Assembly (NCBI RefSeq): GCF_900141765.1
Contig: NZ_FSRK01000001.1
Coordinates: 1,054,001-1,118,000 of the forward strand
Reading direction: 5' to 3'
Source of the DNA: Epilithonimonas zeae
Lineage (GTDB): Bacteria > Bacteroidota > Bacteroidia > Flavobacteriales > Weeksellaceae
Length of the DNA stretch: 64,000 nucleotides
In this document: piece by piece, positions 52,874-60,939 of the stretch
Position numbering within the stretch: position 1 is the stretch's first letter
Layout: each line of letters begins with the position of its first letter
Program-made: the position numbers and the translations under genes
Notes under the pieces: model-generated
The model's database searches: none
Told to the model about the DNA's origin: nothing
The model's input: the letters and a program-made list of their open reading frames with translations, nothing else

Positions 52874-53803
52874 ATGATATACGTTGGTTTTATTGTCTTT
52901 TTCGGATTAATAACATTATTCGCATCCTTCTTTACAGTTAAACAGGAAACAGCGGCAATTGTTGAACGTTTGGGGAAATTTCATTCGGTAAGACATTCGG
53001 GGCTTCAACTTAAAATTCCATTTATCGACCAGATTTCTAAAAGAATGAATCTCAGAATTCAGCAATTGGATGTGATGATTGATACCAAAACTTTGGATAA
53101 TGTTTTTATTAAAATGAAAGTTTCTGTTCAGTATCAGGTGATTAGAACTCAGGTTGGAGACGCTTATTACAGATTAGAAAATCCGGAAGCGCAGATTACT
53201 TCTTTCGTTTTTGATGTTGTAAGAGCCGAAGTTCCTAAGATGAAATTGGATGATGTTTTCGTTAGAAAAGATGATATCGCTGTTGCTGTAAAAGGCGAGT
53301 TGCAAGAAGCTATGAACAGTTATGGTTATGATATTATCAAAGCTTTAGTAACTGATATTGATCCAGACGAACAAGTAAAACACGCAATGAACAGAATTAA
53401 CGCAGCTGAGCGTGAAAAAACGGCAGCAGAATACGAATCTGAGGCTCAGAGAATCAGAATTGTTGCGGTTGCAAAAGCGGAAGCTGAATCCAAAAAATTA
53501 CAAGGACAAGGTATTGCAGATCAAAGACGTGAAATTGCAAAAGGTCTGGAAGAATCTGTGAAAATGTTGAATAGTGTACAAATAGAACCACATGAAGCTT
53601 CTGCATTGATTGTTGTAACACAGCATTATGATACATTACAATCAATCGGAGCTAACAATAGATCAAATCTTGTCTTATTGCCTAATACACCAACAGCGGC
53701 AAGTACAATGCTGAATGATTTGGTTGCAGCAATGGCGGTTTCTAAACAAATTGATAATGTCGATAATCCAAAACCTAATCGACAAAATCCTAACTTCTTA
53801 TAA
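52874..53803 (+). CDS. SPFH/stomatin-like membrane protein
   Basis: 309 residues. A single N-terminal helix (FIVFFGLITLFASFF) leads into the stomatin-type SPFH domain (ETAAIVERLGKFH, GLQLKIPFIDQI, NVFIKMKVSVQYQV). The AAEREKTAAEYESEAQRIR coiled coil is typical of stomatin/prohibitin scaffolds. No NfeD-like partner is adjacent. Role inferred as a membrane scaffold; not proven. A terminator follows directly. Confidence 0.88.
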   Translation: MIYVGFIVFFGLITLFASFFTVKQETAAIVERLGKFHSVRHSGLQLKIPFIDQISKRMNLRIQQLDVMIDTKTLDNVFIKMKVSVQYQVIRTQVGDAYYRLENPEAQITSFVFDVVRAEVPKMKLDDVFVRKDDIAVAVKGELQEAMNSYGYDIIKALVTDIDPDEQVKHAMNRINAAEREKTAAEYESEAQRIRIVAVAKAEAESKKLQGQGIADQRREIAKGLEESVKMLNSVQIEPHEASALIVVTQHYDTLQSIGANNRSNLVLLPNTPTAASTMLNDLVAAMAVSKQIDNVDNPKPNRQNPNFL

Positions 53804-53806
53804 AAT

Positions 53807-53834
53807 AAAAAAGCCTGAATCACTCAGGCTTTTT
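53807..53834. terminator. bidirectional terminator
   Basis: AAGCCTGA / TCAGGCTT stem with flanking A- and T-runs, between the SPFH gene and the convergent AAA gene. Confidence 0.75.
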
Positions 53835-55177
53835 CATTCTTCATTGGGATGAAATCCTATTGTCCTTCTTGGTTCTTCTTTTGTTTTGTAAGCTTCGAGT
53901 TCCTCTTTCAAAGCTTCTATTCTGCCAGCAAAACGATCATATGAATTATCATCTGCTTCGGATAAAAATTGCTGAACATTGTTCAAATAATCACCAGTTA
54001 ATTTGGAAGCGGATTCTTTTAAAGATGAATCTAAAATTCCCTGATTGATGTGTATATTTTCAGTTTTGTTTTTCAAATATAAACTTCTGATTCTTTTCTT
54101 AAGGCTTTGTGTGAAATCAACCAGCATTGTATTGGAAAAAACTTTCATTTTTTCAGCAGTTTCTTGCCAAAATGGAATTTGATTGGCTTGATTGTTTTCT
54201 AATATTTTTAATAAAATTGCATCTTTACTCAGATTTTTGGTCATATTGAATAACAATATTTCTGCACGTTCTTGTTTATTTGGTGGGAAAATCGGAATCA
54301 AAACATCAAATCTTCCAGGCGCTAGAATTTCAGATTCTATACCTTCTAATTCTTTTGCAGAACCTATCATCAGGAGATTTTCTTTTTCAAACTTTTCAAT
54401 GTAATGGAAAATGCTTTCTTTAACATCGTTATATTCAGAGTTAATGATTTGATTTTCTGATTTCTGCATCATTATCTGATCAAAATTTTCAAGGAATAAA
54501 ACAATGTTTTCTTTTCTAAGCATTTGAGTCAAATAATCATCAAAATTGTCTTTGTTATTATTCAAAGTTGATTTTAACTGCGATTGGCGAACTTCATAAA
54601 AATCGAAATTAATCATCTCTGCAATCTTTTTTGCCCAGAAAATTTTACCACTTCCTGGCGGACCGTAAACAACGATTCCTGCTGCCTTTTGTATTCCCCA
54701 ATTTTTAGATTGTTCCGGATTGATGAATGATTCCAGCATTTCAGAAATGTAAAAGAACAAATCTCTGTAGCCAATAAAATCTCTTTTTTTGAGTTCTGTT
54801 TTATTCCCAAAATAATTATAAACAAACTGATAATCACCACCGAGTTGATTATCTATCCTAAAACTTGAAATGGATGATTTGTAAATGCCGTTATCAAAAA
54901 TATTGGGTGATTGATATTGTATGATTTGTTCAACTTTTTCTATAGGTTGATGTATCTTTTCAGCAATTTCTTCGGCAGATTTTTCTTTTCCTAAATCATC
55001 ATCATATTTTTTTAGAAATTCTTGATTTTCCGTAGCGAATGTTTCAAAATTTTGGGTAATATTGAGATTTGGAGAAAAACAATCTGAAATTTCAAGATTA
55101 AAATCCTGAATGAATTGTTTGATACTTTCTTCGGATATATCTAGTTTTTTAGAAAACTCTGCAATGTTGTAGATCAT
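53834..55177 (-). CDS. AAA-family protein with degenerate Walker motifs
   Basis: 447 residues from the ATG at 55177; a longer in-frame start runs past it. The AAA module shows VVYGPPGSGKIFWAKK, so Walker A is GPPGSGK followed by Ile179 where Ser/Thr is required. The Walker B equivalent is IVLFLENFDQI, with Glu230-Asn231 instead of the usual Asp-Glu. The PGRFD arginine-finger segment is intact. The N-terminal 100 residues are a helical domain. A regulatory or scaffolding AAA protein that may bind but not hydrolyse ATP is the simplest reading. The ABC transporter lies divergent. Confidence 0.75.
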   Translation of the reverse strand: MIYNIAEFSKKLDISEESIKQFIQDFNLEISDCFSPNLNITQNFETFATENQEFLKKYDDDLGKEKSAEEIAEKIHQPIEKVEQIIQYQSPNIFDNGIYKSSISSFRIDNQLGGDYQFVYNYFGNKTELKKRDFIGYRDLFFYISEMLESFINPEQSKNWGIQKAAGIVVYGPPGSGKIFWAKKIAEMINFDFYEVRQSQLKSTLNNNKDNFDDYLTQMLRKENIVLFLENFDQIMMQKSENQIINSEYNDVKESIFHYIEKFEKENLLMIGSAKELEGIESEILAPGRFDVLIPIFPPNKQERAEILLFNMTKNLSKDAILLKILENNQANQIPFWQETAEKMKVFSNTMLVDFTQSLKKRIRSLYLKNKTENIHINQGILDSSLKESASKLTGDYLNNVQQFLSEADDNSYDRFAGRIEALKEELEAYKTKEEPRRTIGFHPNEE

Positions 55178-55264
55178 TATTATTGTTTTTTGAAATTTAA
55201 CAAAAACCATACAAAACTGAGTAACAATTGGTCTAATAATAAGACTATTCATAAAAATAATCAG

Positions 55265-56164
55265 ATGGAAAAAATTCTGGAAGTAAAAAACTTAACCAAA
55301 AAATTCAAGCATATTGCTGTGAACAATATTTCCTTCGATGTAGAAAAAGGAAATGTTTATGGTCTTTTGGGACCGAACGGAAGTGGGAAATCTACCACTT
55401 TCGGGATGTTGCTTTCTACAATCAACCCAACTTCCGGTTCTTGGAAATGGTTTGGAAAAGAAGGAACGGATACGGATACACTCAAAAAAATAGGGGCAAT
55501 TATAGAGCAGCCGAATTTTTACCCTTATCTCTCAGCGGAAAAAAACTTGGAAATCGTTGCAGCGATAAAAGGCGTTCCAAATAAAAGAATAGATGAGGTT
55601 CTGGATACGGTTAATCTTTTGGCGAGAAAACAAGATGCTTTTAAGACTTATTCTTTGGGAATGAAACAACGTTTGTCGATTGCATCAGCTTTATTGGCTA
55701 ATCCGCAGGTTTTGATTCTTGATGAACCTACAAATGGACTGGATCCGGAAGGAATTATCCAAATCCGTGATATTATCAATTCTATTGCAAAATCTGGAAC
55801 TACAATTATCGTTGCAAGTCATCTTTTGGACGAAATTGAAAAAATTTGTTCCCACGTAATCGTTTTGAAACAAGGAACTGCAATCTATTCCGGCTCTGTT
55901 GATGCGATGAGTAATACGAAAGGTTTCTTTGAATTAAAAGCTGAGAATACAGAATTACTAATCTCAACTTTAAATCAATTAAATATTTTCTCTAGTGTGA
56001 AAGAAAGAGAAAAATTGATTATCGCTCAGATTTCGGAAGATATTTCGGCATCAGAACTTAATAGAAAATTATTCGAACAAGGTATTTCCTTATCCCATCT
56101 TCAGAAGAAAAAAGAAAGTCTTGAAACTCAATTCCTAGAACTTGTAAAACAAACCAACTCATGA
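55265..56164 (+). CDS. ABC transporter ATP-binding protein (ABC-2 type)
   Basis: 299 residues from the ATG at 55265; an upstream in-frame TTG overlaps the divergent gene. Walker A GPNGSGKST (36-44), signature YSLGMKQRLSIASALL near 133 and Walker B LILDEPTNGLDP match ABC-2 ATPases (BcrA/LtrA type). The last base of its stop overlaps the start of the permease gene (ATGA, 4 bases). Substrate unknown; drug, lantibiotic or lipid export is typical. Confidence 0.9.
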   Translation: MEKILEVKNLTKKFKHIAVNNISFDVEKGNVYGLLGPNGSGKSTTFGMLLSTINPTSGSWKWFGKEGTDTDTLKKIGAIIEQPNFYPYLSAEKNLEIVAAIKGVPNKRIDEVLDTVNLLARKQDAFKTYSLGMKQRLSIASALLANPQVLILDEPTNGLDPEGIIQIRDIINSIAKSGTTIIVASHLLDEIEKICSHVIVLKQGTAIYSGSVDAMSNTKGFFELKAENTELLISTLNQLNIFSSVKEREKLIIAQISEDISASELNRKLFEQGISLSHLQKKKESLETQFLELVKQTNS

Positions 56165-57006
56165 TAAGATTATTAAAATTAGAATATCTCAAGAATCTGA
56201 ATTACAATCCTTTCAGGATTTTTGCTGGATTATATTTCATTGTCTTGATTTTGCTTTTGTTCATTGGTTTGATAGATTTTGACTTGGCTGGATTGAAGGT
56301 TAATTTGAAAGAACAAGGGATGTATGATTTTCCCGGTATTTGGAATTTCACAACTTACATTGTCGGATTATTGAAAATATTTTTAGGTTGTATTATTGTT
56401 TTTTCTATTTGTCAAGAGTTCAGTAACAGGATGTTTAAACAGAATATTATTGATGGACTGAGTAGGGAAGAATTTGTAGCATCTAAGCTATTGACGATCT
56501 TTGTTTTTACAGGATTTTCGACTTTGTTAGTTTTTATTATTGCTTTTATTTTGGGTAAAAGTTATTCGACGACACAAGAAAGTGATTTGATTTTTAAAGA
56601 GATTTATTTCATTTTCAATTACTTTTTGAAGCTCTTTACATTCTTCTCTTTTTTGATGTTTTTATCTGTATTGTTTAGAAAATCAATATTTGTTTTCCTT
56701 GGATTTTTTATGATTTGGTTTGTTGAAGGCATTCTATCAGGTATAGAAAAGTTTTCGTTGATGAATAATGTTGCACCAAAAGAACAAGGAAAAATTATGA
56801 TAGATCGCGTTTTTCTGACAGATTATTTACCTTTGGGAAGTATGTCAAATCTTATCCCTTCACCTTTGGTAAGAACCAATATGGCAAAAATGTTTGGAAT
56901 GGAATTTAAGTTTGAATATCCAATTGGAAGTGTTATTGCCTGTGTTATTTGGTCTGTAATTTTTATTGCTGGAAGTTATTGGATTCTAAAGAAGAAAGAT
57001 TGGTAG
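56161..57006 (+). CDS. ABC-2 type permease
   Basis: 281 residues with six hydrophobic segments, basic cytoplasmic start (MIRLLKLEYLKNLNYNPF). CQEFSNRMFKQNIIDGLSREEF lies in the first loop, as in BcrB-type permeases. It overlaps the ATPase gene by 4 bases, so they form a translationally coupled pair. Substrate not predictable. Confidence 0.85.
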   Translation: MIRLLKLEYLKNLNYNPFRIFAGLYFIVLILLLFIGLIDFDLAGLKVNLKEQGMYDFPGIWNFTTYIVGLLKIFLGCIIVFSICQEFSNRMFKQNIIDGLSREEFVASKLLTIFVFTGFSTLLVFIIAFILGKSYSTTQESDLIFKEIYFIFNYFLKLFTFFSFLMFLSVLFRKSIFVFLGFFMIWFVEGILSGIEKFSLMNNVAPKEQGKIMIDRVFLTDYLPLGSMSNLIPSPLVRTNMAKMFGMEFKFEYPIGSVIACVIWSVIFIAGSYWILKKKDW

Positions 57007-57087
57007 AATTTACTTTAATTAATCATTTTAAATATTTAAAATATAATATTTTATAGATTTTATTTAAAGTTGTTTTTATATAAAAAT

Positions 57088-57121
57088 AAAGCTATTATTC
57101 AAACGAATGATAGCTTTTTTG
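57088..57121 (+). terminator. terminator after the ABC permease
   Basis: AAGCTAT and ATAGCTT arms around ATTC/GAAT inner pairing and a T6 run. Confidence 0.7.
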
Positions 57122-57207
57122 ATTTTATTTGTAGATTTTTATCTACAAAAGCCCTTAAATAAAGCATTTTACGGCTGTTTTTTTAACCCAACTTTAACTT
57201 TTAATTT

Positions 57208-57238
57208 ATTGATTTTAACAATAAAACGGATAATTTTG
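57208..57238 (+). promoter_or_regulatory. promoter ATTG-N19-TAATTTTG, possible leaderless start for the BatC-like gene
   Basis: TAATTTTG (57231-57238) matches the -7 consensus exactly. The ATG follows after five bases, so transcription should start at or next to it. The -33 box ATTG is one base from TTTG. Confidence 0.55.
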
Positions 57239-57243
57239 CATCA

Positions 57244-57978
57244 ATGGATTTTAGATTTGCCTTAGTTGTATTAAGCCTGTTTCTTTCTTCTCAATTTTTA
57301 ATTGCTCAGAAGAGTTATAATGCTTTGGTTTACGAAGGTAACAAGAAGTTTGATTCGAAAGAATATAATGCGTCTTCCAGCAAATACTTAGAAGCAATCT
57401 CTGTGAAGGGTGGAAATTACACTGCTCATTACAATCTCGGAAATTCGCTTTTCAAAAGTAAAAAATACGAAGAAGCCACTGCCGAATATCAAAAAGCTGC
57501 AAAGCTGACCAAGAGCAAATTTGAGAAGGCTGCTGCCATTTATAACCAAGGAAATGTTCAGATGCAATCCAACAATCCGGAAAAGGCAGCCGAACTTTAT
57601 AAGCAAGCTTTAAAGCAAGATCCTTACAACGAAGCCATCCGAAAAAATTATGAGATTGCAATGTTGAAGGATAAAGAAAAAAAGGATAAACAAAAGCAAG
57701 ATCCGAAGAAAGGAAAAGGCGAAGGTAAAGATCAGAAGAATCAGGATCAGTCCGGAAAAGGTGATCAGAATAAAAATCAGCAAAACGGACAAGGCGATAA
57801 GCAGAAAGGTGATAGCCAAGGAAAACCTAATGATCCTAAGAAGCAGGAAAATAAAATCCCCGAAGAAGCAGAAAAAATGATTTTGCGAGATATAGAAAAT
57901 CGCGAAAGAGAAACTGCCAGAAGAATATTAAACAAAAGAGCCAATTCGATGCCGCAAAGCAACGAAAAGGATTGGTAA
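57244..57978 (+). CDS. BatC-like tetratricopeptide protein
   Basis: 244 residues with a signal peptide ending FLIAQ. Three TPR motifs from about 25 to 140 (NALVYEGNKKFDSKEYNASSSKYL, GNSLFKSKKYEEATAEYQKAAK, GNVQMQSNNPEKAAELYKQAL) and a Lys/Gln/Gly-rich tail. This matches BatC of the Bacteroidota aerotolerance (Bat) cluster. BatD follows with no gap. batA and batB, with their von Willebrand domains, are not adjacent. The gene may be read from a leaderless transcript. Confidence 0.82.
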   Translation: MDFRFALVVLSLFLSSQFLIAQKSYNALVYEGNKKFDSKEYNASSSKYLEAISVKGGNYTAHYNLGNSLFKSKKYEEATAEYQKAAKLTKSKFEKAAAIYNQGNVQMQSNNPEKAAELYKQALKQDPYNEAIRKNYEIAMLKDKEKKDKQKQDPKKGKGEGKDQKNQDQSGKGDQNKNQQNGQGDKQKGDSQGKPNDPKKQENKIPEEAEKMILRDIENRERETARRILNKRANSMPQSNEKDW

Positions 57979-59715
57979 ATGATAAGAAAAAATTTATACA
58001 TATTATTTCTTTTAGCATCGGCTTGTTCCTTTGCTCAGGTTAATCTTTATTCTGAGGTTAATACTACAGATGCTAAAGTGAACAGTCCAATTGTATTCAC
58101 TGTAGTTTTGGAAATTTTTGGTGAAGATCTTAATATGGAATCACCTGTTAAATTGCCAGATTTGACAAAGTTCGATGTTAGGATTTCATCAGACCAAACA
58201 ACATTAATTGATCCGGTTAAAAAAATTAGGATGAATCAATTTGTTTATCAACTATTGTTAGATCCAAAACAAACAGGAAATGTAAAAATTGGTTCGGCTC
58301 TTGTGAAAATCAATGGGAAAATGTATAAAACAGAGCCTATTGATATTTTTGTAAAAGAAGCAGAGAAGAAACCTTTGGCGACCAACAATCCTGCAAAAAG
58401 TATGTATTTGCAGATGCAGCTGGAAGAAAGAGAAGTTTATAAAGATGAACCGGTTGTTGCTGTTTTAAAAGCTTTTTCAAGGAATATTTCTAATTTCAGA
58501 CATCTCGAGCCTGCTAAGTTTGAAGCGGCAAGAAATCTTATGATTCGTTCTATTGCTAATTTTGATGAGTCGATAGAGGACACGGAAAATGATTACTCTT
58601 CTCAGGTTGTCGGGATGTTTGTAATTGTACCTAAAGTGGCCGGTGTTATGGATGTTCCGCCAGTTGAGATTCCTTTTTCAAATCATAAAAACACGCTTGT
58701 TTCTAATAAAGTTAAACTTAATGTAAAAAGATTACCGGAAGGTGCGCCAATAAATTTTCATAATGCAGTCGGAAAATACGATGTGAAAATAGAAATGATT
58801 GATAAGGGCAAAGAAAATTTTGAAATTAATAAAGCCTTTAATATTGCGGTGAAAGTAAGCGGTTGCGGAAATCTTTCTCCTTCGATAGTTCCGAAAATTT
58901 TACCTTCTCCAGATTATGAAGTTTTTGAGCCTAAAATCATTAATAATTCGACGCCAACAACTAAAGGAATCGAAGGTGCAGTAGAAGCTCAATATGTTAT
59001 TATTCCGAAGAAACGTGGGGATTTGAAAATCTCTACAGAGGACTTTTCATATTTTGACCCGAAGGAAGAAAAGTATGTAGAAGTAGGTTCAAAGGTTCTA
59101 GTTTTGAATGCTGTTAATGCCCAGGATATCGCCAATGCAAAAACAACTTTACAAAAAGTGAATGAGTATACCAATAATGTTTTGGAGAAAGTAGATTCGC
59201 CTGTAATGGATACGAAAAAATTACAAGTGAACGAACATAATAAACTGAATTGGTTGGGTATCTTTGGAAATCTTTTGATTATTGGATTTGGTTCAATCTT
59301 ATTTGTTTATTTCAACAAACGTCGCAAAGAGAAAAAGAAACTGGAGTCAGAGAAGAAAAACACAGTTTCGGCACCAATTATTAATATTGAAGAGACAGAA
59401 GAGCTTTTGCGAAATAAAGATAAATTTGATTTAGATTCATCAATTAATTATTTGACTAAGAAATTAAGTGATGAAAATCCATCTCAGTTTTTTGATGCTT
59501 TTGAAGCGCTGAAATCTGAAGCAGACAAATATTGTCAAAGACTTTATTCGCTTGCGTTTTCAGAATATTTGAGGTCTAATTTTGGACTTATTGATTACGA
59601 AAAATACAATCAGTTAATCACAAAAGTGAATATCGAAAAGTATTCTCCTTTCTCTTCGAAAGAGAAACAAACGGAAATCTTGAACGAAATTGTAGAAGTC
59701 TATAAATTACTTTAA
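57979..59715 (+). CDS. BatD family protein
   Basis: 578 residues. A signal peptide (ends CSFAQ) leads into an immunoglobulin-like periplasmic part with DLTKFDVRISSDQT, then repeated beta domains and a single transmembrane segment near 435 (LGIFGNLLIIGFGSILFVYF) before a basic cytoplasmic tail. This is the BatD architecture. Bat proteins are linked to aerotolerance and cell-envelope integrity. The start follows the BatC-like stop directly, so the two are one transcript. batA/batB are missing from this region. Confidence 0.88.
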   Translation: MIRKNLYILFLLASACSFAQVNLYSEVNTTDAKVNSPIVFTVVLEIFGEDLNMESPVKLPDLTKFDVRISSDQTTLIDPVKKIRMNQFVYQLLLDPKQTGNVKIGSALVKINGKMYKTEPIDIFVKEAEKKPLATNNPAKSMYLQMQLEEREVYKDEPVVAVLKAFSRNISNFRHLEPAKFEAARNLMIRSIANFDESIEDTENDYSSQVVGMFVIVPKVAGVMDVPPVEIPFSNHKNTLVSNKVKLNVKRLPEGAPINFHNAVGKYDVKIEMIDKGKENFEINKAFNIAVKVSGCGNLSPSIVPKILPSPDYEVFEPKIINNSTPTTKGIEGAVEAQYVIIPKKRGDLKISTEDFSYFDPKEEKYVEVGSKVLVLNAVNAQDIANAKTTLQKVNEYTNNVLEKVDSPVMDTKKLQVNEHNKLNWLGIFGNLLIIGFGSILFVYFNKRRKEKKKLESEKKNTVSAPIINIEETEELLRNKDKFDLDSSINYLTKKLSDENPSQFFDAFEALKSEADKYCQRLYSLAFSEYLRSNFGLIDYEKYNQLITKVNIEKYSPFSSKEKQTEILNEIVEVYKLL

Positions 59716-59736
59716 GAAATTTTCAAAAATATTTTA

Positions 59737-59744
59737 TATTTTTG
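59737..59744 (+). promoter_or_regulatory. -7 box (TATTTTTG) for marC
   Basis: Exact match, 22 bases before the ATG. The spacing to an upstream TTTA is 22. Confidence 0.45.
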
Positions 59745-59766
59745 CGAAATCTTTAAAATTAAAGTT

Positions 59767-60369
59767 ATGGAATTTTTAAGCGAATTTTCTTTCAAAGAAA
59801 CAATGACTGCTTTTATGGTTTTGTTTGCGGTTATTGATATTTTGGGTTCGGTTCCAATTATCGTGTCACTGAGACAAAAATTCGGAAGAATAGAATCTGA
59901 GAAAGCAGCAATTGTTGCCGGATTATTGATGATCTCTTTTCTTTTCATTGGAAATAATATCTTAAAATTTATTGGTGTAGATGTCAATTCTTTTGCGATT
60001 GCAGGAGCTTTTGTAATTTTTATTATTGCAATTGAGATGATTTTGGGAATAGAAATTCATAAAACGAATCAACCGCAGGCAGCCTCTATTGTTCCAATTG
60101 CGTTTCCATTAATCGCTGGAGCTGGAACTTTGACAACAACCTTGTCTTTAAGAGCAGAATATCATGATATTAATATCATCTGTGGAATCATTCTGAATAC
60201 GTTATTCGTTTACTTAGTTTTGAAGATGGCGCCTTGGATAGAAAGAAAAATGGGAGAGGGGTCTCTGCAGGTTTTACAAAAAGTTTTCGGAATTATCCTT
60301 TTAGCTATTTCTATTAAATTATTTACCGCTAACTTTGCACAACTATTTCAGAATTACATTCACTTTTAA
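59767..60369 (+). CDS. MarC family membrane protein
   Basis: 200 residues with six hydrophobic segments. The opening FKETMTAFMVLFAVIDILGSVPI and mid FPLIAGAGTLTTTLSL match MarC/UPF0056 proteins, inner-membrane proteins of unknown transport function. (E. coli MarC was named for the mar locus, but it does not confer multidrug resistance.) A small membrane protein gene lies 13 bases downstream, probably in the same transcript. Confidence 0.9.
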   Translation: MEFLSEFSFKETMTAFMVLFAVIDILGSVPIIVSLRQKFGRIESEKAAIVAGLLMISFLFIGNNILKFIGVDVNSFAIAGAFVIFIIAIEMILGIEIHKTNQPQAASIVPIAFPLIAGAGTLTTTLSLRAEYHDINIICGIILNTLFVYLVLKMAPWIERKMGEGSLQVLQKVFGIILLAISIKLFTANFAQLFQNYIHF

Positions 60370-60381
60370 TAATATTGAAAA

Positions 60382-60576
60382 ATGAAGACATTTTATAAAG
60401 TATTCCTAGTTCTTTTTATCCTTTTCGTGGGGATTAATTTTTATGCCATCGATTGGAGAGCGGGATTTTTCGATGATGAAAATACAAAGTTCATATTCTC
60501 TATTTCGTCAGGAATTTTAGGAATTATTGTAGTTTATATTCTGCACAACTGGAGTAAGTTGGCAGAGAGAAAATAA
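60382..60576 (+). CDS. small two-helix membrane protein
   Basis: 64 residues: two hydrophobic segments (VFLVLFILFVGINFYAI, SISSGILGIIVVYIL) around a short polar turn. No family recognised. It lies 13 bases behind marC, so a shared transcript is likely. A terminator follows. Function unknown. Confidence 0.7.
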   Translation: MKTFYKVFLVLFILFVGINFYAIDWRAGFFDDENTKFIFSISSGILGIIVVYILHNWSKLAERK

Positions 60577-60581
60577 AAAAG

Positions 60582-60606
60582 CGCTTCAGATTTCTGAAGC
60601 GTTTTT
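60582..60606. terminator. bidirectional terminator
   Basis: CGCTTCAGA / TCTGAAGCG perfect stem with a T5 run, between convergent genes. Confidence 0.8.
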
Positions 60607-60611
60607 AGTTT

Positions 60612-60851
60612 TTATTCAATTTCCGAAAGAGCATTCTTCAAAGTTTGAATGTTACTTTTATTAATTTTAGATTGGGTATTCAAATTATCCCATTGAGATA
60701 ATATTTCTTCTACGATTTCGTCTTCACATTCGTATTTATCTTCATCATCAAACATCACAGTTGTTGCAAAGTGGATCATTTCTTCTTTACTTACTTCATC
60801 TGCTAGAAATCTGTCGCAAATTTTTATTAATTCTTTTCGGGTTATAATCAT
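60612..60851 (-). CDS. small acidic helical protein, unknown function
   Basis: 79 residues, no signal, rich in Glu and Asp (KYECEDEIVEEILSQWDN). Mostly helical by composition. It resembles small proteins that sometimes sit beside toxin or immunity genes, but nothing here supports that. The next gene on the same strand is a fatty acid-CoA ligase. Function unknown. Confidence 0.6.
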   Translation of the reverse strand: MIITRKELIKICDRFLADEVSKEEMIHFATTVMFDDEDKYECEDEIVEEILSQWDNLNTQSKINKSNIQTLKNALSEIE

Positions 60852-60913
60852 TTTATTTCTCTAATTATTCTCACTGAGAGCAAATATAATATTTAGAAAA
60901 TCAAAAAGAAAAA

Positions 60914-60933
60914 AGCTACCCAAAAGGATAGCT
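60914..60933 (-). terminator. minus-strand terminator for the acyl-CoA ligase
   Basis: AGCTACCC / GGATAGCT arms (one G-U) with a T-run on the minus strand. Confidence 0.65.
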
Positions 60934-60939
60934 CATTAT

